A stretch of DNA of 64,000 nucleotides from Thioalkalivibrio sp. ALJ7. Its GTDB lineage: Bacteria > Pseudomonadota > Gammaproteobacteria > Ectothiorhodospirales > Ectothiorhodospiraceae. The stretch is taken from contig NZ_AQXQ01000012.1 in assembly GCF_000376865.1 (NCBI RefSeq), positions 620,001 through 684,000 of the forward strand, in the 5' to 3' direction. Of the stretch, positions 1 through 8,957 are shown one piece after another. Position numbers and translations under genes: made by a program. The notes beneath the pieces are model-generated. The model ran no database searches. It was not told the origin of the DNA and saw only the letters and a program-made list of their open reading frames with translations. The stretch's first letter is position 1. Every line of letters starts with the position of its first letter.

Positions 1-768
1 GGCATCGACACCGTCGCCCAGTTCCGTCCACGCGATATCGCGGCCGGGGGCGAGGGCGCACCGCTGGCCTGCGGCTTTCACTCCGCCCAGTTCGGCACCC
101 CGGACGAGTCACGAGCCATCCTCAACCTGGGGGGCATCGCAAACGTGACCTGGCTGCAATCGGGCCATCCCGTGGTCGGCTTCGACTGCGGCCCGGCCAA
201 CACCCTGATGGACGAATGGAATCGACGCCACCATCGCACCCCTTTTGATCGAGACGGGGCCTGGGCGCGCAGCGGCACCCCGGATTCGAAGCTGCTGGAA
301 CGACTGCTGGAAGACCCCTTCTTCCACCGCCCGCCACCCAAGAGCACCGGCCCGGAATATTTCTCGCCCGCCTGGCTGCGGACGTATGCCGGCGACGCAC
401 TGGACACGGCCCGGCCCGAAGATATTCAAGCCACTCTGGCAGAACTGACGGTTGAGGGCGTGCGGCGCGCCCTTGCAGCCGTCAGCGCCGCGCCACCCGA
501 CCGACTTCTGGTGTGTGGCGGCGGCGCTCACAACGAGTACCTGATGAAACGCCTGGCCCGAGCATTGCCAGACACCCGCGTAGAAACGACCGAGCGCTAC
601 GGCATTCCCCCGCAACAGGTGGAGGGCGCCGCGTTCGCCTGGCTGGCGGCCCGCACCCTGGCCGGTGAGCCCGGCAACCTGCCGGAGGTCACCGGCGCCC
701 GCGGCCCGCGAATCCTTGGTTGCATCATCCCCGGCAGGCAGTGGTCCACGCCAACAAACCAAGGCTGA
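1..768 (+). CDS. anmK: Anhydro-N-acetylmuramic acid kinase, 5' end missing
   Basis: AnmK phosphorylates and opens 1,6-anhydro-MurNAc released during peptidoglycan turnover, giving MurNAc-6-phosphate for recycling in the cytoplasm. The frame is open from base 1, so the N-terminus lies outside the window; about 255 residues remain of a family length near 370. Visible family motifs are the glycine-rich ILNLGGIANVT, GFDCGPANTLMDEW and the C-terminal LVCGGGAHNEYLMKRL, typical of this ASKHA-fold kinase. The gene ends at a TGA and is followed by a strong hairpin. The erpA gene converges from the other side. Function is assigned by family motifs; confidence is high despite truncation. Confidence 0.93.
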   Translation, partial: GIDTVAQFRPRDIAAGGEGAPLACGFHSAQFGTPDESRAILNLGGIANVTWLQSGHPVVGFDCGPANTLMDEWNRRHHRTPFDRDGAWARSGTPDSKLLERLLEDPFFHRPPPKSTGPEYFSPAWLRTYAGDALDTARPEDIQATLAELTVEGVRRALAAVSAAPPDRLLVCGGGAHNEYLMKRLARALPDTRVETTERYGIPPQQVEGAAFAWLAARTLAGEPGNLPEVTGARGPRILGCIIPGRQWSTPTNQG

Positions 769-782
769 CACCTCTACATAAA

Positions 783-818
783 AAAGGCCCGACCCGGCAC
801 AAACCGGGTCGGGCCTTT
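783..818. terminator. Bidirectional intrinsic terminator between anmK and erpA
   Basis: A near-perfect inverted repeat (AAAGGCCCGACCCGG / CCGGGTCGGGCCTTT) with a short loop is flanked by A's on the left and T's on the right. It therefore works as a hairpin-plus-U-tract in both directions, ending anmK on the plus strand and erpA on the minus strand. Confidence 0.85.
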
Positions 819-840
819 AACTAGAACTGCAACGGTGGCG

Positions 841-1215
841 CTAGACGGAGAAGCTAGAGCCGCAACCGCAGGTGGTGGTGGCATTCGGATTGCGAATCAC
901 GAACTGCGCCCCCTCCAGCCCTTCGGAGTAGTCGATCTCGGCACCGGCCAGATACTGGAAGCTCATCGGGTCGATCAGCAGCGTCACCCCGCCATTCTCG
1001 ACCACGGTGTCACCATCACCGACGGTTTCGTCGAAGGTGAAGCCGTACTGGAACCCGGAACAACCACCGCCGCTCACAAAGACACGCAGCTTCAGGTTGT
1101 CATTGTTTTCTTCCTCGATCAGCCCCTTCACCTTGGTGGCCGCCGCATCGGTAAAGATCAGCGGGCTGGGCATTTCGATGTCCATTTCCGCTTCGGACGT
1201 CATGGGCTCGGACAT
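841..1215 (-). CDS. erpA: Iron-sulfur cluster insertion protein ErpA
   Basis: A-type Fe-S carrier that hands clusters to apo-enzymes in the cytoplasm (for example the isoprenoid enzymes IspG/IspH in E. coli). The 124-residue product carries the three conserved cysteines of the family: one in [10 protein letters not shown] and two in the C-terminal TTCGCGSSF. The start is set at 1215 because AGGAGG lies 6 nt upstream; the frame is open further to 1248 but has no such site there. It lies downstream of the bactofilin gene in the same direction, with a possible promoter in between, and ends at the shared terminator with anmK. Confidence 0.95.
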   Translation of the reverse strand: MSEPMTSEAEMDIEMPSPLIFTDAAATKVKGLIEEENNDNLKLRVFVSGGGCSGFQYGFTFDETVGDGDTVVENGGVTLLIDPMSFQYLAGAEIDYSEGLEGAQFVIRNPNATTTCGCGSSFSV

Positions 1216-1246
1216 TCGGGGCCTCCTGTAATAATCATTTTCATTC

Positions 1247-1276
1247 ACGCTACGGAAGACTGAGCCCCGGAGTCAA
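1247..1276 (-). promoter_or_regulatory. Possible sigma-70 promoter for erpA
   Basis: On the minus strand TTGACT (1276-1271) is followed after 18 nt by TAGCGT (1252-1247). The -35 is good and the -10 is poor. It overlaps the end of the upstream bactofilin gene and would let erpA be transcribed separately. Inferred from sequence only. Confidence 0.3.
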
Positions 1277-1716
1277 GAATGCTCATCTTCCGTAGGATTT
1301 GAGGCGTTGGACAGGGCCTGCGTCTCACCCGGACCCTCAAGCTCGCCCTCAAGCGGATGATCGACCCGCTTGAGCAGGCCGTCAATCTGCGCACCTTCCG
1401 CCATCTGCAGCACGGCGTAGTAGAGATTACCCGCCAGCCGGGCCGTCTCGCCCAACTCCACGTGCTCACCCACATGGACATCACCATGCAACTCTCCGTT
1501 CATCAGCAGGTGCGGCACAGCGACGTGACCCTCGACCATGCCCCCCTCCGCCACGATCAACACCGCGGCGGGATCCGTAGCCGCGCGGATATCCCCGACG
1601 ATCCGGCCCTCGACGTGCAACCCGCCCCCGAACTCGACGTCGCCATGGATCACCGTGTTGCGGCCGACCAGGGTATCCACCTTGCTTGCGCGGCGACCTC
1701 GTTTTCGTCCAATCAT
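1273..1716 (-). CDS. Bactofilin (polymer-forming cytoskeletal protein)
   Basis: Bactofilins form membrane-associated beta-helical filaments that localise cell-wall or envelope enzymes. The 147-residue product has the typical plan: a short basic N-terminus (IGRKRGRR), a central beta-solenoid rich in G-x-(I/V)-x-G-D/E repeats (for example GDVEFGGGLHVEGRIVGDI, GELHGDVHVGEHVELGE) and a disordered acidic tail. Its ATG overlaps the stop of the upstream membrane coiled-coil gene by 4 bp, suggesting translational coupling and a joint role. No catalytic residues are expected. Confidence 0.88.
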   Translation of the reverse strand: MIGRKRGRRASKVDTLVGRNTVIHGDVEFGGGLHVEGRIVGDIRAATDPAAVLIVAEGGMVEGHVAVPHLLMNGELHGDVHVGEHVELGETARLAGNLYYAVLQMAEGAQIDGLLKRVDHPLEGELEGPGETQALSNASNPTEDEHS

Positions 1717-2477
1717 TGCACTCCCTCCAGCAGGCGATCCCAGCCGGCCCCTTCGGAAACCGGCTCAAGATCATCGTCGTCTTCGGCACTTACACTCAGC
1801 GTCAGGCGCCGTGGCTCGAAACCTTCCGGCAACTGGATGCGCACCCGATGGTTGCGCAGCAACCGCAACCCCTGCACGGTACGATCGCCATCCAGTTCCA
1901 GGGCCTCGGCATCCAGCGTCGTGGTCTCTTCCTCACCCTCTCGGTAACCCTCTACCTCGAGGGTCCATTCCACATCCACCGAGCGGTTCAACCCCGGGCG
2001 GTAGAGCTGAAACAGCACGTCAAAGACCCCGGATTGGCCCGTGCGCTGCAACTGCAGTGACCGGATACCGAGACCGTCCTCGCCCGAGCCCTCGGCCAAC
2101 CGCTGATAAAACGCCAAGTCATCACGCAATTCCAGGAGCTCGGCTTCCTGGCGCTCGATATCACCGGAGAAAGCCGCCACCTCGGCGGTCTTGATTTCCA
2201 ATTGCTGCTCGGCACGGCGCAAGGCCTCTTCGGCCGCCTGCCGCGCCGCAATCTCCGCCTCCAGGTCGTCGCGCAGGGCGTCGATACCCTGTTGCGGATC
2301 CATCTCCACGGTATCGTCCGGAGGTCCGAGCGCGAACCAGACAACACCGGCTATCAGTACCGCAACCAGCACGCCACCCAGCAGTGCCAACAACCATCCG
2401 GACCCGCGGCGCCCGGACGTCCGCCGACGGGTCGGAATCCGTGGCCGGCGCGGCAGACGCGGGATACGGGAGCTCAT
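1713..2477 (-). CDS. DUF6776-like membrane protein with coiled coil
   Basis: A 254-residue inner-membrane protein of unknown function. A very basic N-terminal segment (many R/P residues, about 1-30) is followed by one hydrophobic helix (WLLALLGGVLVAVLIAGVVW), then an acidic coiled coil (about residues 70-140, rich in E, A, L, R), then a beta-rich periplasmic domain. The order of parts resembles the DUF6776 family as I know it; this is not confirmed. The start at 2477 (MSSRIPR) is chosen because the longer frame would run into argC. The 4-bp overlap with the bactofilin suggests it may anchor or regulate that polymer. Confidence 0.7.
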   Translation of the reverse strand: MSSRIPRLPRRPRIPTRRRTSGRRGSGWLLALLGGVLVAVLIAGVVWFALGPPDDTVEMDPQQGIDALRDDLEAEIAARQAAEEALRRAEQQLEIKTAEVAAFSGDIERQEAELLELRDDLAFYQRLAEGSGEDGLGIRSLQLQRTGQSGVFDVLFQLYRPGLNRSVDVEWTLEVEGYREGEEETTTLDAEALELDGDRTVQGLRLLRNHRVRIQLPEGFEPRRLTLSVSAEDDDDLEPVSEGAGWDRLLEGVQ

Positions 2478-2493
2478 ATGGCCGATCCGTACA

Positions 2494-3546
2494 TCAAGGG
2501 AAGACCGGCAGCCCATCCAGGCCGGCGGTCTCGGCCTGGCCAAACATCAGGTTCATATTCTGAACCGCCTGCCCGGCGGCACCCTTCACCAGGTTGTCGA
2601 TCACCGATAGCACCATCAGACGCCCGGAATGTGGCGGCTGCACCAACGCGATACGGCAAAGATTGGTGCCGCGCACGCTGGACGTCTGCGGATGCGCGCC
2701 CGCTGGAAGGACATCCACAAAGGGTTCCTCCCGGTAGCGGGCCTCAAGACAGGCCTGCCAGTCGGCGTCGGCGCGCGGACGCAAATAGACCGTGGCATGG
2801 ATACCGCGGGTCATCGGCACCAGATGCGGCTGGAAGATCAGCCCTACGTCCTGGCCGGCCACTCCGGCGAGCGTCTGGTGGATCTCCGGCCAATGGCGGT
2901 GTCCGCCACTAGCATAGGCACGAAAATCCTCCTGCACCTCGGCAAACAACCCGCCAATCTGCGCCTTTCGCCCGGCCCCGCTGACACCGCTCTTGGCGTC
3001 CGCAATCACGTCGTCAGGGTCAATCAGGCCCGCCTCCAGCAGTGGCAGCACGGCCAGGGTCACCGCAGTGGGGTAACACCCGGGGACCGCAATCAGCCGC
3101 GCATCGCGGATCTTCGCCCGGTTCAGCTCGGGAAGGCCGTACACCGCCTCGTCCAGATATTGTGGGGCCCCGTGCGCCTGACCGTACCACCGGGCCCATA
3201 GATCAGGGTCCCGGATTCGGAAATCGGCCGACAGGTCGATGATGCGAACGCCGCGCTCCAACAGAGGCGCCGCCAGCCCGTGCGCCACCCCGTGAGGCGT
3301 GGCAAAAAAGACGACGTCACAGCCGCCGAGGACGTCTTCATCCGGGACCTGGAAAACTGCATCGACCGCCCCGCGGAGGCTGGGGAAGAGTTCCGCCACC
3401 GCCGTACCGGCTTCGCCGCGCGAGGTCACCACCTGCAGGTCCGCGGCTGGATGGCGCGCCAACAGGCGCAGCAGCTCTACGCCGGTGTATCCGGTCGCAC
3501 CGACAACCCCGATGCGGATAGGTTTGCTGTTGGTTGCATGTGTCAT
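2494..3546 (-). CDS. argC: N-acetyl-gamma-glutamyl-phosphate reductase
   Basis: ArgC reduces N-acetylglutamyl-5-phosphate to the semialdehyde with NADPH, the third step of arginine synthesis. The product (350 residues, normal length) starts with the Rossmann loop [18 protein letters not shown], and contains the catalytic-cysteine motif [12 protein letters not shown] and the C-terminal [11 protein letters not shown] stretch. An upstream extension of the frame to 3888 is antisense to the neighbouring thioredoxin-like gene and is rejected. A further arginine gene, argG, lies about 18 kb away. It leads the minus-strand series argC, DUF6776-like gene, bactofilin, erpA. Confidence 0.96.
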   Translation of the reverse strand: MTHATNSKPIRIGVVGATGYTGVELLRLLARHPAADLQVVTSRGEAGTAVAELFPSLRGAVDAVFQVPDEDVLGGCDVVFFATPHGVAHGLAAPLLERGVRIIDLSADFRIRDPDLWARWYGQAHGAPQYLDEAVYGLPELNRAKIRDARLIAVPGCYPTAVTLAVLPLLEAGLIDPDDVIADAKSGVSGAGRKAQIGGLFAEVQEDFRAYASGGHRHWPEIHQTLAGVAGQDVGLIFQPHLVPMTRGIHATVYLRPRADADWQACLEARYREEPFVDVLPAGAHPQTSSVRGTNLCRIALVQPPHSGRLMVLSVIDNLVKGAAGQAVQNMNLMFGQAETAGLDGLPVFP

Positions 3547-3639
3547 GCTGCGGCATGATACCGGCTTGGCTGATGCCACGGAACGCAGGGGCGTTCGGCC
3601 AGTCCATAACTGCAGCCTATTCGACGAACGGATCACACC

Positions 3640-4155
3640 ATGAGCAAAGGCAGGATCGACCGCAAAGCCATCTTCGGAGGCATCTTCATTCTGGCGCTGG
3701 TTGCCATTGCTGCCAGCATCTGGCTCACCGACGACGGCATGCGCCCAGCGCCTGCGTTCGAAGCAACCACACTCGATGGCGAGCGGGTTGCCCTGGAGGA
3801 CTACGAAGGCCGCCCGGTGATGATCTCGTTCTGGGCCACGAACTGTCCGTCCTGCGTACGCGAGATCCCGAAACTTGTTCACCTGCACGAGACCTACTCC
3901 GAAAAGGGTTTCGAGCTACTGGCGGTGGCGATGTCCTATGACCCGATCAACCGCGTGGAGTCGATGCGCGAAGACCGGGAAATGCCCTACAAGGTGATCC
4001 ACGACAGCGACGAAGGCTTCTCTCAGGCCTACGGCGGGGTTCGCCTGACGCCGACGACCTTCCTGATCTCGCCAAGCGGGCGCATCGTCTATCAAAAGCT
4101 GGGCGATCCCGACTTCGGGCAGATCGAACGCCACCTGGAACGCTGGCTGTCGTAA
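3640..4155 (+). CDS. TlpA/ResA-like membrane-anchored thioredoxin
   Basis: A periplasmic disulfide reductase-type protein of 171 residues. An uncleaved signal anchor (about residues 11-29, [19 protein letters not shown]) is followed by an AhpC/TSA-redoxin fold with the active site WATNCPSC (Cys69, Cys72) and the cis-proline loop LTPTTFLI. Such proteins keep haem-binding or copper-binding cysteines reduced during cytochrome c or oxidase assembly, or serve other extracytoplasmic thiol pathways. It is 45 bp upstream of hemJ in the same direction, which fits a haem/cytochrome link, though the substrate cannot be read from sequence. Confidence 0.85.
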   Translation: MSKGRIDRKAIFGGIFILALVAIAASIWLTDDGMRPAPAFEATTLDGERVALEDYEGRPVMISFWATNCPSCVREIPKLVHLHETYSEKGFELLAVAMSYDPINRVESMREDREMPYKVIHDSDEGFSQAYGGVRLTPTTFLISPSGRIVYQKLGDPDFGQIERHLERWLS

Positions 4156-4200
4156 ACCACCCCGCGCAATGCCTCGCGCGGCCTGAAGAGAAGGACCTCC

Positions 4201-4713
4201 ATGCAAGCCTATAACTGGCTCCTCAGCCTGCACGTCATCTTCATGGTTACGTGGTTCGCCGGGCTGTTCTATCTTCCACGGCTGTTCGTCTACCACGCCA
4301 TGACGGAAGATGCCCTGGGCCACGAACGCTTCAAGGTCATGGAGCGCAAGCTGTTCTACGGGATCATGACCCCCGGGGCATTGATCACCATCGCCTTCGG
4401 GGTGGCCATGCTGGTGGACCGTTCGTTTTACCTGGCCGAACCGTGGATGCACTTCAAGCTGACGCTGATCGCCATCCTGGTGGCCTACCACGTCTGGTGC
4501 GGCAAGATCGTGCGCGACTTCCGGGATGACCTGAACCGGCGCGATCACACCTGGTATCGCTGGTTCAACGAGATCCCGGTCCCGATCCTGGTGGGCGCAG
4601 TCGTATTGGTGATCAACCGCTCCATCCCGGATGCGCTGATTGCCCTCGGCGTGGTGCTCGGCATCTTCCTGCTGAGCGCCCTGATCGGTCTATTTCGGGC
4701 ACGCCGAACCTGA
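4201..4713 (+). CDS. hemJ: Protoporphyrinogen IX oxidase HemJ
   Basis: HemJ is the membrane-bound, quinone-linked protoporphyrinogen oxidase used by many bacteria lacking HemG/HemY. The 170-residue product is nearly all membrane helices and has the family signature HVIFMVTWFAGLFYLPRLFVYH with conserved His11, then ERKLFYGIMTPG and HFKLTLI with the conserved lysine. Common HemJ proteins are about 140 residues; this one carries an extra C-terminal helix (IALGVVLGIFLLSALIGLF). AAGGA lies before the ATG. hemL and hemA elsewhere in the window supply earlier steps of the pathway. Confidence 0.88.
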   Translation: MQAYNWLLSLHVIFMVTWFAGLFYLPRLFVYHAMTEDALGHERFKVMERKLFYGIMTPGALITIAFGVAMLVDRSFYLAEPWMHFKLTLIAILVAYHVWCGKIVRDFRDDLNRRDHTWYRWFNEIPVPILVGAVVLVINRSIPDALIALGVVLGIFLLSALIGLFRARRT

Positions 4714-4727
4714 GGATAGGGATCCTT

Positions 4728-4815
4728 GGTCATCGCGAGGCGCGCCGCGACACCCCCCAGGGCCTGGCGTGCCCTGCGCTCACAGTCGATTGCCAAGCGG
4801 CGCCCGCAATGACGG
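4728..4815. repeat. Intergenic REP-like repeat, hemJ/ptsP
   Basis: The 177-bp gap between the convergent hemJ and ptsP holds no gene. It contains GTCATCGCGAGG (4729-4740) and, facing it, GATTGCCAAGCGGCGCCCGC followed by AATGACGG (4788-4815). Both half-sites recur in the block at 30.83-30.99 kb (CCTCGCGATGAC and GTCATTGCGAACCCCGCAGG). This marks a dispersed, palindromic intergenic repeat family. Confidence 0.65.
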
Positions 4816-4890
4816 CCCCCAGTCAACACAATCAACGCGCCCCACGATGAGGCCCGGAATCCATGCACGGCGACTCAATCGTCGGCGATT

Positions 4891-7158
4891 TCAGGTCTTG
4901 CCGGCGCGCACCAGTCCGCCCAGGCCTGCCTGGACCAAGGCATTGTTCAGCAGCGAGCGGATCTGATCCGCGTTCTCCAGCAGCCGGCATTGGGCCAGAA
5001 GAGCCTCGGCGCGGTCCGTCGAGAAACTGCGGATCACCCACTTCACCCTCGGGATGGCGGAGACGCTAACACTCAGGCTATCGATCCCCATCCCCAGCAG
5101 CAGGATCACCGCGGCCGGATCGGCCGCCATCTCCCCGCAGACGCTGACCGGCTTGCCCGCCCGGTGCGACCCGTCGGTGATGGTCTCCAGCGCATGGATG
5201 CAGGCCGGGTGCAGGGTGTCGTAGAGATGCGCCACACGGGCGTTGTTGCGATCCACCGCGAGCAGGTATTGCACCAGGTCGTTGGTGCCAACGGAGAGAA
5301 AATCCACCCGCCGCGCCAACATCTCCGACATGTAGACCGCTGCGGGCACTTCCACCATCACGCCGACTTTCGGCATCGGGATGCGGAAGCCCTCGTCCAG
5401 CAGCTCTTCGCGCGCCCGGTTGAGCAGGGTCATCGCACCCTTCAGCTCATCCAGCGCCGAGATCATCGGGAACAGAATCTGCAGGTTGTCGTGGGCGCGG
5501 CTCGCCTTGAGCATCGCCCGCAGCTGGGTCAAGAAGATCTCCGGATGGTCCAGCGAGATACGGATACCACGCCAGCCGAGGAACGGGTTGTCTTCCTTGA
5601 CCGGGAAGTACGGCAGGGCTTTGTCGCCGCCGATATCCAGAGTGCGCAGTGTCACCGGCATGGGATCGAAGGACGCCAGCACCTGATCGTACAACTGGAC
5701 CTGCTCCTCCTCGCCGGGGAAGCGGTCGCGAATCATGAACGGGACCTCGGTGCGGTACAGCCCGACCCCCTCGGCACCCGACTCCAGTGAGGGCTTGATG
5801 TCCGCCAGCAGGCCGGAGTTGGCCAGCACCGGAACGGCCACGCCGTCCCGGGTCTCGGCCGGATCCTTGGCCAGCGCGCGCAGGTCTTCTGCCAGCTCGC
5901 GCTCCTCGCGCACCAGGCGTTCGAACTCCACCCGAAGCTCGGCATTGGGATTCACGAACAGGCGACCGCGATAACCGTCCACCAGGATCTCGCGACCCTC
6001 CAGACGGCCGACCGGCAACTCGGACACGCCCATCACGGCCGGGATATTCAAGGCCCGCGCCAGGATCGCGATATGCGAGGAACCAGTCCCCTTAGCCGAG
6101 ACCATCGCGCCCAGTCGTTCGATCGGCACCTCCGCCAGATGCGAGGCCGTGAGATCGTCGCCCACCAGGATGCCGCCATCGGGAAACTCGTCCTGACTAC
6201 GATCCGCTGGCAGCAAGTGCGACAGCACGCGGCGGCCAAGGTCGCGCACATCCGCCGCACGCTCGCGCAGGTACGGGTCCTCCATGTCCTCGAATACCCG
6301 CACGCTCTCGCGCACCGTGTCGCGCAATGCCGCTGGCGCCCACTGGCCGTTGTGGATGCGTGCCTCGGTCTTGTGCACCAACGAGTCCGATCCCAACAGC
6401 AATAGATAGGCATCGAACAGCACCTGCTCGTCCGGCCCCAGCGCCTCGCCCATGCGCTGCTTCAGATCCTCGATCTCGGTGCGCGTCTCCACGACCGCCT
6501 GCTTGAAATGCTCCAGCTCCTCTTCCACCCCGGAGCCTTCGCGATCGGGGATGGAATCGAGATCCGCCAGGCGATACGCCACCACGGCCTTGCCGATCGC
6601 CACACCCGGCGAACCGGCAATCCCGGTCGCCTCGACGTTCACGTGCCCAATCAACGGGGTCTCGGAAGAGATCTCGTCATTGAACTCGGCATAGGCAATC
6701 GCCCCGGCCAGCTGAGCGGCCAGCGTAATCAGGAAAGAGACATGCTCGTCATCGAATTTGCGCGCCTGATGCTGTTGCACCACGAGCACGCCGAGCAGGC
6801 TGCGCTGATGGATGATCGGCACACCCAGAAACGCCAGAAAATGTTCCTCGCCAGTCTCCGGGAAATAGCGAAAGCGCGGGTGATCCTGGGCGCTATCCAG
6901 GTTTACCGGCTCGGCGCGTGAGGCCACTAGCCCCACAAGACCCTCTGACGGGTCCATCTCGACCTGTCCGACCGACTCCGAGCGCAGCCCCTCGGAAGCC
7001 ATCAGCACCAGACGCCCGGACTGCGGCGACTTCAGATAGATCGAGCAGACGTCGATCTCCAGCGCCGCCTTCACCCGCGTCACGATGATATGCAGCGCTT
7101 CGAAGAAATCCGCCGCGCCATTCACCTCCTGCACCACGCGGCGCAGGACCTCGAGCAT
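4891..7158 (-). CDS. ptsP: PTS-Ntr enzyme I (phosphoenolpyruvate-protein phosphotransferase)
   Basis: EI-Ntr takes phosphate from PEP and passes it to NPr, feeding the nitrogen PTS that regulates metabolism and potassium uptake rather than sugar import. In a 755-residue reading, a GAF domain (about 1-160) precedes the EI core: N-terminal domain, swivelling domain with phospho-His362 in KGTGSSHIAILAR, and the PEP-binding barrel with LYRTEVPFMIRDRFP and the C-terminal VCGEMAADP. Start 7158 (MLEVLRRV) matches how E. coli PtsP begins; a TTG at 7182 overlapping the rppH stop is an alternative. It is translationally close to rppH, as in many gammaproteobacteria. Confidence 0.95.
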   Translation of the reverse strand: MLEVLRRVVQEVNGAADFFEALHIIVTRVKAALEIDVCSIYLKSPQSGRLVLMASEGLRSESVGQVEMDPSEGLVGLVASRAEPVNLDSAQDHPRFRYFPETGEEHFLAFLGVPIIHQRSLLGVLVVQQHQARKFDDEHVSFLITLAAQLAGAIAYAEFNDEISSETPLIGHVNVEATGIAGSPGVAIGKAVVAYRLADLDSIPDREGSGVEEELEHFKQAVVETRTEIEDLKQRMGEALGPDEQVLFDAYLLLLGSDSLVHKTEARIHNGQWAPAALRDTVRESVRVFEDMEDPYLRERAADVRDLGRRVLSHLLPADRSQDEFPDGGILVGDDLTASHLAEVPIERLGAMVSAKGTGSSHIAILARALNIPAVMGVSELPVGRLEGREILVDGYRGRLFVNPNAELRVEFERLVREERELAEDLRALAKDPAETRDGVAVPVLANSGLLADIKPSLESGAEGVGLYRTEVPFMIRDRFPGEEEQVQLYDQVLASFDPMPVTLRTLDIGGDKALPYFPVKEDNPFLGWRGIRISLDHPEIFLTQLRAMLKASRAHDNLQILFPMISALDELKGAMTLLNRAREELLDEGFRIPMPKVGVMVEVPAAVYMSEMLARRVDFLSVGTNDLVQYLLAVDRNNARVAHLYDTLHPACIHALETITDGSHRAGKPVSVCGEMAADPAAVILLLGMGIDSLSVSVSAIPRVKWVIRSFSTDRAEALLAQCRLLENADQIRSLLNNALVQAGLGGLVRAGKT

Positions 7159-7178
7159 CGACGGCTGCTTCGGGACCG

Positions 7179-7739
7179 TCAACGCGACGACACCGACGAG
7201 CGGTTCAGCGAAGGTGCCGGACCGCGATTACCGGAGCGGCTTGCGCGCCCCTGATCCAGCTCGGGGAACATCAGCGGTACCAGTTCGCAAAGGGCACGGC
7301 GATAGACCTGGCGCTTGAAGTGCACCACCTCGCGCGCCGGGCGCCAGTAGTCGATCCAGCGCCAGTCATCGAATTCTGGGGTTTCCATTGCATCCAGCAC
7401 CACGTCGTCCTCTTCTCCGACCATGCGCAGCAAGAACCAGCGCTGCTTCTGGCCGATGCAGACGGGCCGCCGGTGCCGCCGAACCATCCGTTCCGGAAGC
7501 CGGTAGCGCAGCCAATGGCGGGTGCTCCCGAGCACCTCGACGTGCCGGGGTAACAGGCCGGTCTCCTCGCGCAACTCGCGGAACATCGCCTCTTCCGGCG
7601 TTTCTTCCGCGTTCACGCCCCCCTGGGGGAACTGCCAGGCCTCCTGACCGACCCGCTTGCCCCAGAACAGCTGTTTTTCCGCGTTGCACAGGATGATGCC
7701 TACGTTTGCGCGATACCCGTCACAATCAATCACTTGCAT
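7179..7739 (-). CDS. rppH: RNA pyrophosphohydrolase
   Basis: RppH removes pyrophosphate from the 5' end of mRNAs and so triggers RNase E-dependent decay. The 186-residue product begins [19 protein letters not shown], with the Nudix box at residues 40-62 ([20 protein letters not shown] plus TGL; the metal-binding glutamates are intact). A basic, serine/arginine-rich tail beyond residue 165 looks disordered and is variable in the family. It is upstream of ptsP, an arrangement also seen in E. coli. A 176-bp region upstream separates it from the divergent HAD gene. Confidence 0.93.
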   Translation of the reverse strand: MQVIDCDGYRANVGIILCNAEKQLFWGKRVGQEAWQFPQGGVNAEETPEEAMFRELREETGLLPRHVEVLGSTRHWLRYRLPERMVRRHRRPVCIGQKQRWFLLRMVGEEDDVVLDAMETPEFDDWRWIDYWRPAREVVHFKRQVYRRALCELVPLMFPELDQGRASRSGNRGPAPSLNRSSVSSR

Positions 7740-7915
7740 CAGCCAGACGCTTTTCTATTACTGGCATTGTTCCACAGCAACAGTATCGGCGGCAAAGCCC
7801 CTACCGCGCCTCCGGTGCCCGCCCGGCAAGACACCGATCCATGGGCACACGGCTGCAGCCCGCAACGCCCACCGGTACACTCCAGCACGTCCCAAGCCAA
7901 TTCGAGAGCACCGTC

Positions 7916-8599
7916 ATGGCCCTGGCCCTTTTCGATCTCGACAACACCCTGCTCGCCGGTGACAGCGATCACGCCTGGAACCAGTTCCTGGCAGAGGTCG
8001 GCGCCGTCCATCCAACCTGTCATGCCGAGACCAACGACCGCTTCTACCAGGAGTATGTGGCCGGCACCCTCGACATCCACGAGTTCTGTCGCTTCGCGTT
8101 CAGTCCGCTGGCAGAGCACCCGCGCGCTCAGCTGGAGCACTGGCGAGAACGTTTCATCGACACCCTGATTCGGCCGATGATCGCCCCCGGTGCCGCCGGC
8201 CTGCTGGAACGACATCGCGAGGCTGGAGACGAGCTGGTCATTATCACCGCCACGAACCAGTTCGTTACCCAACCGATCGCCGACATCCTGGGGGTCGACC
8301 ACCTGATCGCTACGCTGGCGGACGAGGACGAGAACGGACAGTTCACCGGCGAGCTCACCGGCGTGCCCTGCTTTCAGGAAGGCAAGATCGAGCGCCTGCG
8401 CCAGCACCTCGCGGATCATTCCGATCCCGAAGTCCACATCGCGCAGGCCAGCTTCTACAGCGACTCGCGCAACGATATCCCCCTACTGGAACAGGTCGGC
8501 CGCCCGGTGGCCGTGGATCCGGACCCCACCCTCGCGGAACATGCCCGCAACAAGGGCTGGCCGGTCATCTCGCTGCGCGACCCCGACAGCACGGCATAA
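7916..8599 (+). CDS. HAD-IB family phosphatase (SerB-like)
   Basis: A 227-residue soluble hydrolase of the haloacid dehalogenase superfamily, subfamily IB. Motif I is LFDLDNTLLAGDSDHAW (nucleophile and acid/base Asp), motif II is IITAT, and motif III/IV includes a lysine in EGKIERL and SDSRNDIPLLE. This combination is typical of phosphoserine-phosphatase-like enzymes annotated HAD-IB, whose substrate is often unknown. Start 7916 places motif I right at the N-terminus as usual; the upstream frame extension is unlikely. It is transcribed divergently from rppH. Confidence 0.85.
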   Translation: MALALFDLDNTLLAGDSDHAWNQFLAEVGAVHPTCHAETNDRFYQEYVAGTLDIHEFCRFAFSPLAEHPRAQLEHWRERFIDTLIRPMIAPGAAGLLERHREAGDELVIITATNQFVTQPIADILGVDHLIATLADEDENGQFTGELTGVPCFQEGKIERLRQHLADHSDPEVHIAQASFYSDSRNDIPLLEQVGRPVAVDPDPTLAEHARNKGWPVISLRDPDSTA

Positions 8600-8644
8600 G
8601 GCGACACCGGACGCTTCGCGCCCTTGGCAAGGTGAGCCGATTTC

Positions 8645-8900
8645 ACCACGAAGCACACGAAGACACGAAGACACGAAGACACGAAGACACGAAGAAAATC
8701 AAAGAAGGTTCGGGGGATCGAATTAATTGGACCGAGCGAAGGGTACAAGCCGCGCCCTCGGCCGCGTTACCTGCACACACCCCCAGAAACCATCAGCCGC
8801 CAGTCCCCAGCGAAAACGCTCAATCTTCTCCGCGTCCTCGGTGCGCTCTGTGGAGCAGACACCCTGCGCCCTTTCTTCGTGTCTTCGTGCGCTTCGTGGT
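8645..8900. repeat. Inverted-repeat intergenic element with 8-bp tandem repeats
   Basis: The 358-bp gap between the convergent HAD gene and the minus-strand unknown gene has no credible coding sequence. At its left are five perfect copies of ACACGAAG (8655-8694). The 26-bp segment 8645-8670 and the reverse complement of 8875-8900 (both beginning ACCACGAAG) match at 25 of 26 bases, so they bound a 256-bp unit as terminal inverted repeats. This looks like a dispersed non-coding repeat widely seen in gammaproteobacterial genomes. No transposase is present. Confidence 0.75.
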
Positions 8901-8957
8901 GCAACCGCACTTGACCTTTACAGTGCTGATGCAGCCTGGCGCGCAAGGCGATCCGCG

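Noticed and set aside
3547-3888. 114-residue N-terminal extension of argC
   Set aside because: Lies antisense to the TlpA-like gene and lacks similarity to ArgC proteins.
8655-8694. Tandem ACACGAAG copies as a CRISPR array
   Set aside because: Eight-base units directly joined with no spacers and no cas genes.
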